This document shows positions 33,536 through 35,281 of a DNA stretch of 35,281 nucleotides, one piece after another; the stretch's first letter is position 1; every line of letters begins with the position of its first letter. Location: the NCBI GenBank assembly GCA_020352515.1, contig CP070678.1, positions 686,464-721,744 of the forward strand, written 5' to 3'. Under the pieces are notes generated by a model. It saw only the letters and a list, made by a program, of their open reading frames with translations. It did not search any database and had not been told where the DNA came from. Both the position numbers and the translations under genes were made by a program. This DNA comes from Phycisphaerales bacterium (GTDB lineage: Bacteria > Planctomycetota > Phycisphaerae > Sedimentisphaerales > Anaerobacaceae).

Positions 33536-34867
33536 ATGCCGTTCATATCAAACACCACCGAGCAGCAAAAGCAGATGCTCGACGCGATCGGCCTGCCGAT
33601 GGATGGTCTTTTCGCCGACATTCCCGCTGAGTTGATGGCAAAGTCTTTCGACCTGCCGGCCGGGCTCAGCGAGCAGGAGGTTCGCAACAGGCTGGCCGGG
33701 CTGGCGGGAGCGAACTCCACGGATTTGACGTGCTTTCTCGGCGGAGGTTTCTACGACCATTTCATCCCCGCCGCGGTGTATGCGATCACTTCCCGCAGCG
33801 AGTTCTACACGGCGTACACCCCCTATCAGCCCGAGCTTTCGCAGGGGACGCTCCAGTCGATTTACGAGTACCAATCGGTGGTTTGCCGGCTGACAGAGAT
33901 GGAAGTGGCGAACGCCTCGCTCTACGACGGGGGAACCGCCTTGTACGAAGCGATGATGATGGCCCTGCGGATCACGGGCCGCAGGAGGGTCATCATTGAC
34001 GAGGGTGTCAATCCGATCTACCGCGTCATGATCCGCTCGCATACGCAGAATCTGAAGATTGAGCTGGAGCAGACGCGCTGTGAGGGCGGCCTGTCAAGCC
34101 GCACGGAGATAACCGACAGAATCGACGACAATACAGCCGCGGTTATCGTCCAGAATCCCAATTTCTTCGGCTGCATCGACGATTTCAGTGATATTGCAGC
34201 GCTCGCTCACGAAAGAGGGGCGCTTCTGATAGTCTCTTGTTACCCGATATCGCTGGGGCTGCTCAAGACGCCGGGGGCGATGGGCGCCGATATCGTCACC
34301 GGCGAGGGGCAAAGCCTCGGGATGCCGATGTCGTTCGGCGGCCCGTACCTGGGCCTCATGGCCGCCAGGAAGCAGCACGTACGCAAGATGCCCGGCCGAA
34401 TCGTCGGGCAGACCACCGACAGGCACGGCCGGCGGGCCTTCGTGCTGACCCTCCAGGCCAGAGAGCAGCACATCCGCAGAGAAAAGGCGACCTCGAATAT
34501 CTGCTCGAACGAGGCCCTCTGTGCGCTGAGCTGCCTTGCGTACCTCTCCCTGATGGGCAGGGAGGGCCTGCGGGAAACCGCGCAGCTTTGCGCAGACAAG
34601 GCGAGCTTCGCCTGCGAGCGTCTTGCGGCCATATCCGGGGTAGAGCTGCGTTTCAATGGCAAGGCATTCTTCAACGAGTTTGTTCTCGACCTGCCGTGCG
34701 CCGCGCAGGACGTCACGGCAAGATTGATCGAGAAGGGCTTTGCGGCGGGATTTCCTTTGGGCGGATACTACGAGAACATGGCCAACTCGTTGCTGGTCTG
34801 CGTCACCGAGAAGAGAAGCGCGCGGCAGATCGAGACGCTGGCCGAGGCGCTGGAGAGCGTTCTATGA
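33536..34867 (+). CDS. gcvPA: Glycine dehydrogenase (decarboxylating) subunit 1
   Basis: This is the N-terminal half of the split P protein, which decarboxylates glycine and loads the H-protein lipoate. The start at 33536 (MPFISNTTEQQKQMLDAIG) matches the family's usual N-terminus and has GAGGT upstream. An upstream in-frame ATG at 33497 would add 13 unlikely residues. The 443-residue product contains FLGGGFYDHFIPAAV, TAYTPYQPELSQGTLQSIYE, YDGGTALYEAMMMA and GEGQSLGMPMSFGGPYLG, all diagnostic. The split PA/PB form is common outside Proteobacteria and eukaryotes. Its TGA overlaps the gcvPB start (ATGA), so the subunits are translationally coupled. Confidence 0.95.
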   Translation: MPFISNTTEQQKQMLDAIGLPMDGLFADIPAELMAKSFDLPAGLSEQEVRNRLAGLAGANSTDLTCFLGGGFYDHFIPAAVYAITSRSEFYTAYTPYQPELSQGTLQSIYEYQSVVCRLTEMEVANASLYDGGTALYEAMMMALRITGRRRVIIDEGVNPIYRVMIRSHTQNLKIELEQTRCEGGLSSRTEITDRIDDNTAAVIVQNPNFFGCIDDFSDIAALAHERGALLIVSCYPISLGLLKTPGAMGADIVTGEGQSLGMPMSFGGPYLGLMAARKQHVRKMPGRIVGQTTDRHGRRAFVLTLQAREQHIRREKATSNICSNEALCALSCLAYLSLMGREGLRETAQLCADKASFACERLAAISGVELRFNGKAFFNEFVLDLPCAAQDVTARLIEKGFAAGFPLGGYYENMANSLLVCVTEKRSARQIETLAEALESVL

Positions 34868-35281
34868 GGCTTGTATTCGAGAAGAGCGTGCCCGGCCGCA
34901 GGGCCGTGCGAACCGGTCCCCGCGACGTGCCGGCCGTGACAAACATACCAGCCGGTCTTCTTCGACAGGACGGCCCCGACCTGCCGGAGCTCAGCGAGCC
35001 GGACGTGGTGCGACACTTCACGGCGCTTTCGCGTCGGAACTTCGGCGTGGACACGAATTTCTATCCGCTCGGCTCCTGCACAATGAAGTACAACCCGAAG
35101 GTTGCCGAGCGTATCGCCGCTTACCCCGGATTCGCCCACCTGCACCCTCTGCTGGCTCAGTTGAAGACGGGCCGGCTGCTGGCGCAGGGAGCGCTGGAGG
35201 TTCTTTACGAGACGGACCAGTGGCTGCGGCAGATCACGGGCATGGCCGGTTTCACGATGCAGCCGCTGGCCGGCGCGCACG
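34864..35281 (+). CDS. gcvPB: Glycine dehydrogenase (decarboxylating) subunit 2, truncated by window edge
   Basis: The first 139 residues of the PLP-binding half of the split P protein are present. The translated start is MRLVFEKSVPGRRAVR, followed by the family hallmark NFGVDTNFYPLGSCTMKYNP (about 60-79), then YPGFAHLHPL and LYETDQWLRQITGMAGFTMQPLAGAH. The PLP lysine lies beyond the edge. The ATG sits in an ATGA overlap with gcvPA. The gene is open to the window end, so truncation is by the window and not by mutation. Confidence 0.93.
   Translation, partial: MRLVFEKSVPGRRAVRTGPRDVPAVTNIPAGLLRQDGPDLPELSEPDVVRHFTALSRRNFGVDTNFYPLGSCTMKYNPKVAERIAAYPGFAHLHPLLAQLKTGRLLAQGALEVLYETDQWLRQITGMAGFTMQPLAGAH

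Overview
The window looks like a chromosomal segment of a planctomycete, probably of the Phycisphaerae type. This is inferred from family content, not from a marker gene. The pointers are secreted LamG proteins whose mature ends begin with an (A/K)(E/D)LVAYW-like motif, a leucine-rich-repeat protein ending in a dockerin-like paired-helix tail, an ECF sigma factor coupled to a multi-zinc-finger membrane anti-sigma factor, a sulfatase-family protein, and a two-subunit (gcvPA/gcvPB) glycine cleavage operon. Base composition is moderately GC-rich. Shine-Dalgarno sites are clear, and TTG starts are used by gspE and gcvT.

Region 1 (1-22479, all minus strand) is one long co-directional block. Read in the direction of transcription it starts with a large secreted protein that joins an alpha/beta-hydrolase-like core to a 5'-nucleotidase-C-terminal-like domain (19801-22479). 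Next comes a tandem array of LamG-TPR paralogues: six intact genes of 597-603 residues and one truncated copy (6138-19608). It continues with an ABC-2 exporter (ATPase 5301-6128, permease 4318-5184), a small Cys-containing secreted protein, two secreted or lipoprotein TPR proteins, and an atypical sulfatase-fold protein that runs off the left edge. Most junctions in the distal part are overlaps or gaps of about 10-20 bases, so at least 1-7937 is probably one transcript. The array arose by local duplication: even the spacer sequences of two units are homologous.

Region 2 (22480-26952) holds a sigma70-like promoter and a palindrome, then an ECF sigma factor translationally coupled (TAATG) to an anti-sigma factor with four tandem zinc-binding modules and one membrane segment. 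A secreted C39-peptidase-like protein with a nine-cysteine tail converges on the anti-sigma gene and overlaps its 3' end. The sigma pair lies divergent from region 1 and could control it; that link is inference.

Region 3 (27187-31010) holds a solitary PilB/GspE secretion ATPase, a secreted LRR/dockerin-like protein, and a secreted protein made of three 69-residue repeats with Spy/CpxP-like LTxxQ motifs, which has a good rho-independent terminator.

Region 4 (31011-35281) is a 765-base gap and then the glycine cleavage operon gcvT-gcvH-gcvPA-gcvPB, with gcvPB cut by the right edge. No tRNA, rRNA, CRISPR array, insertion sequence or phage gene was recognised.
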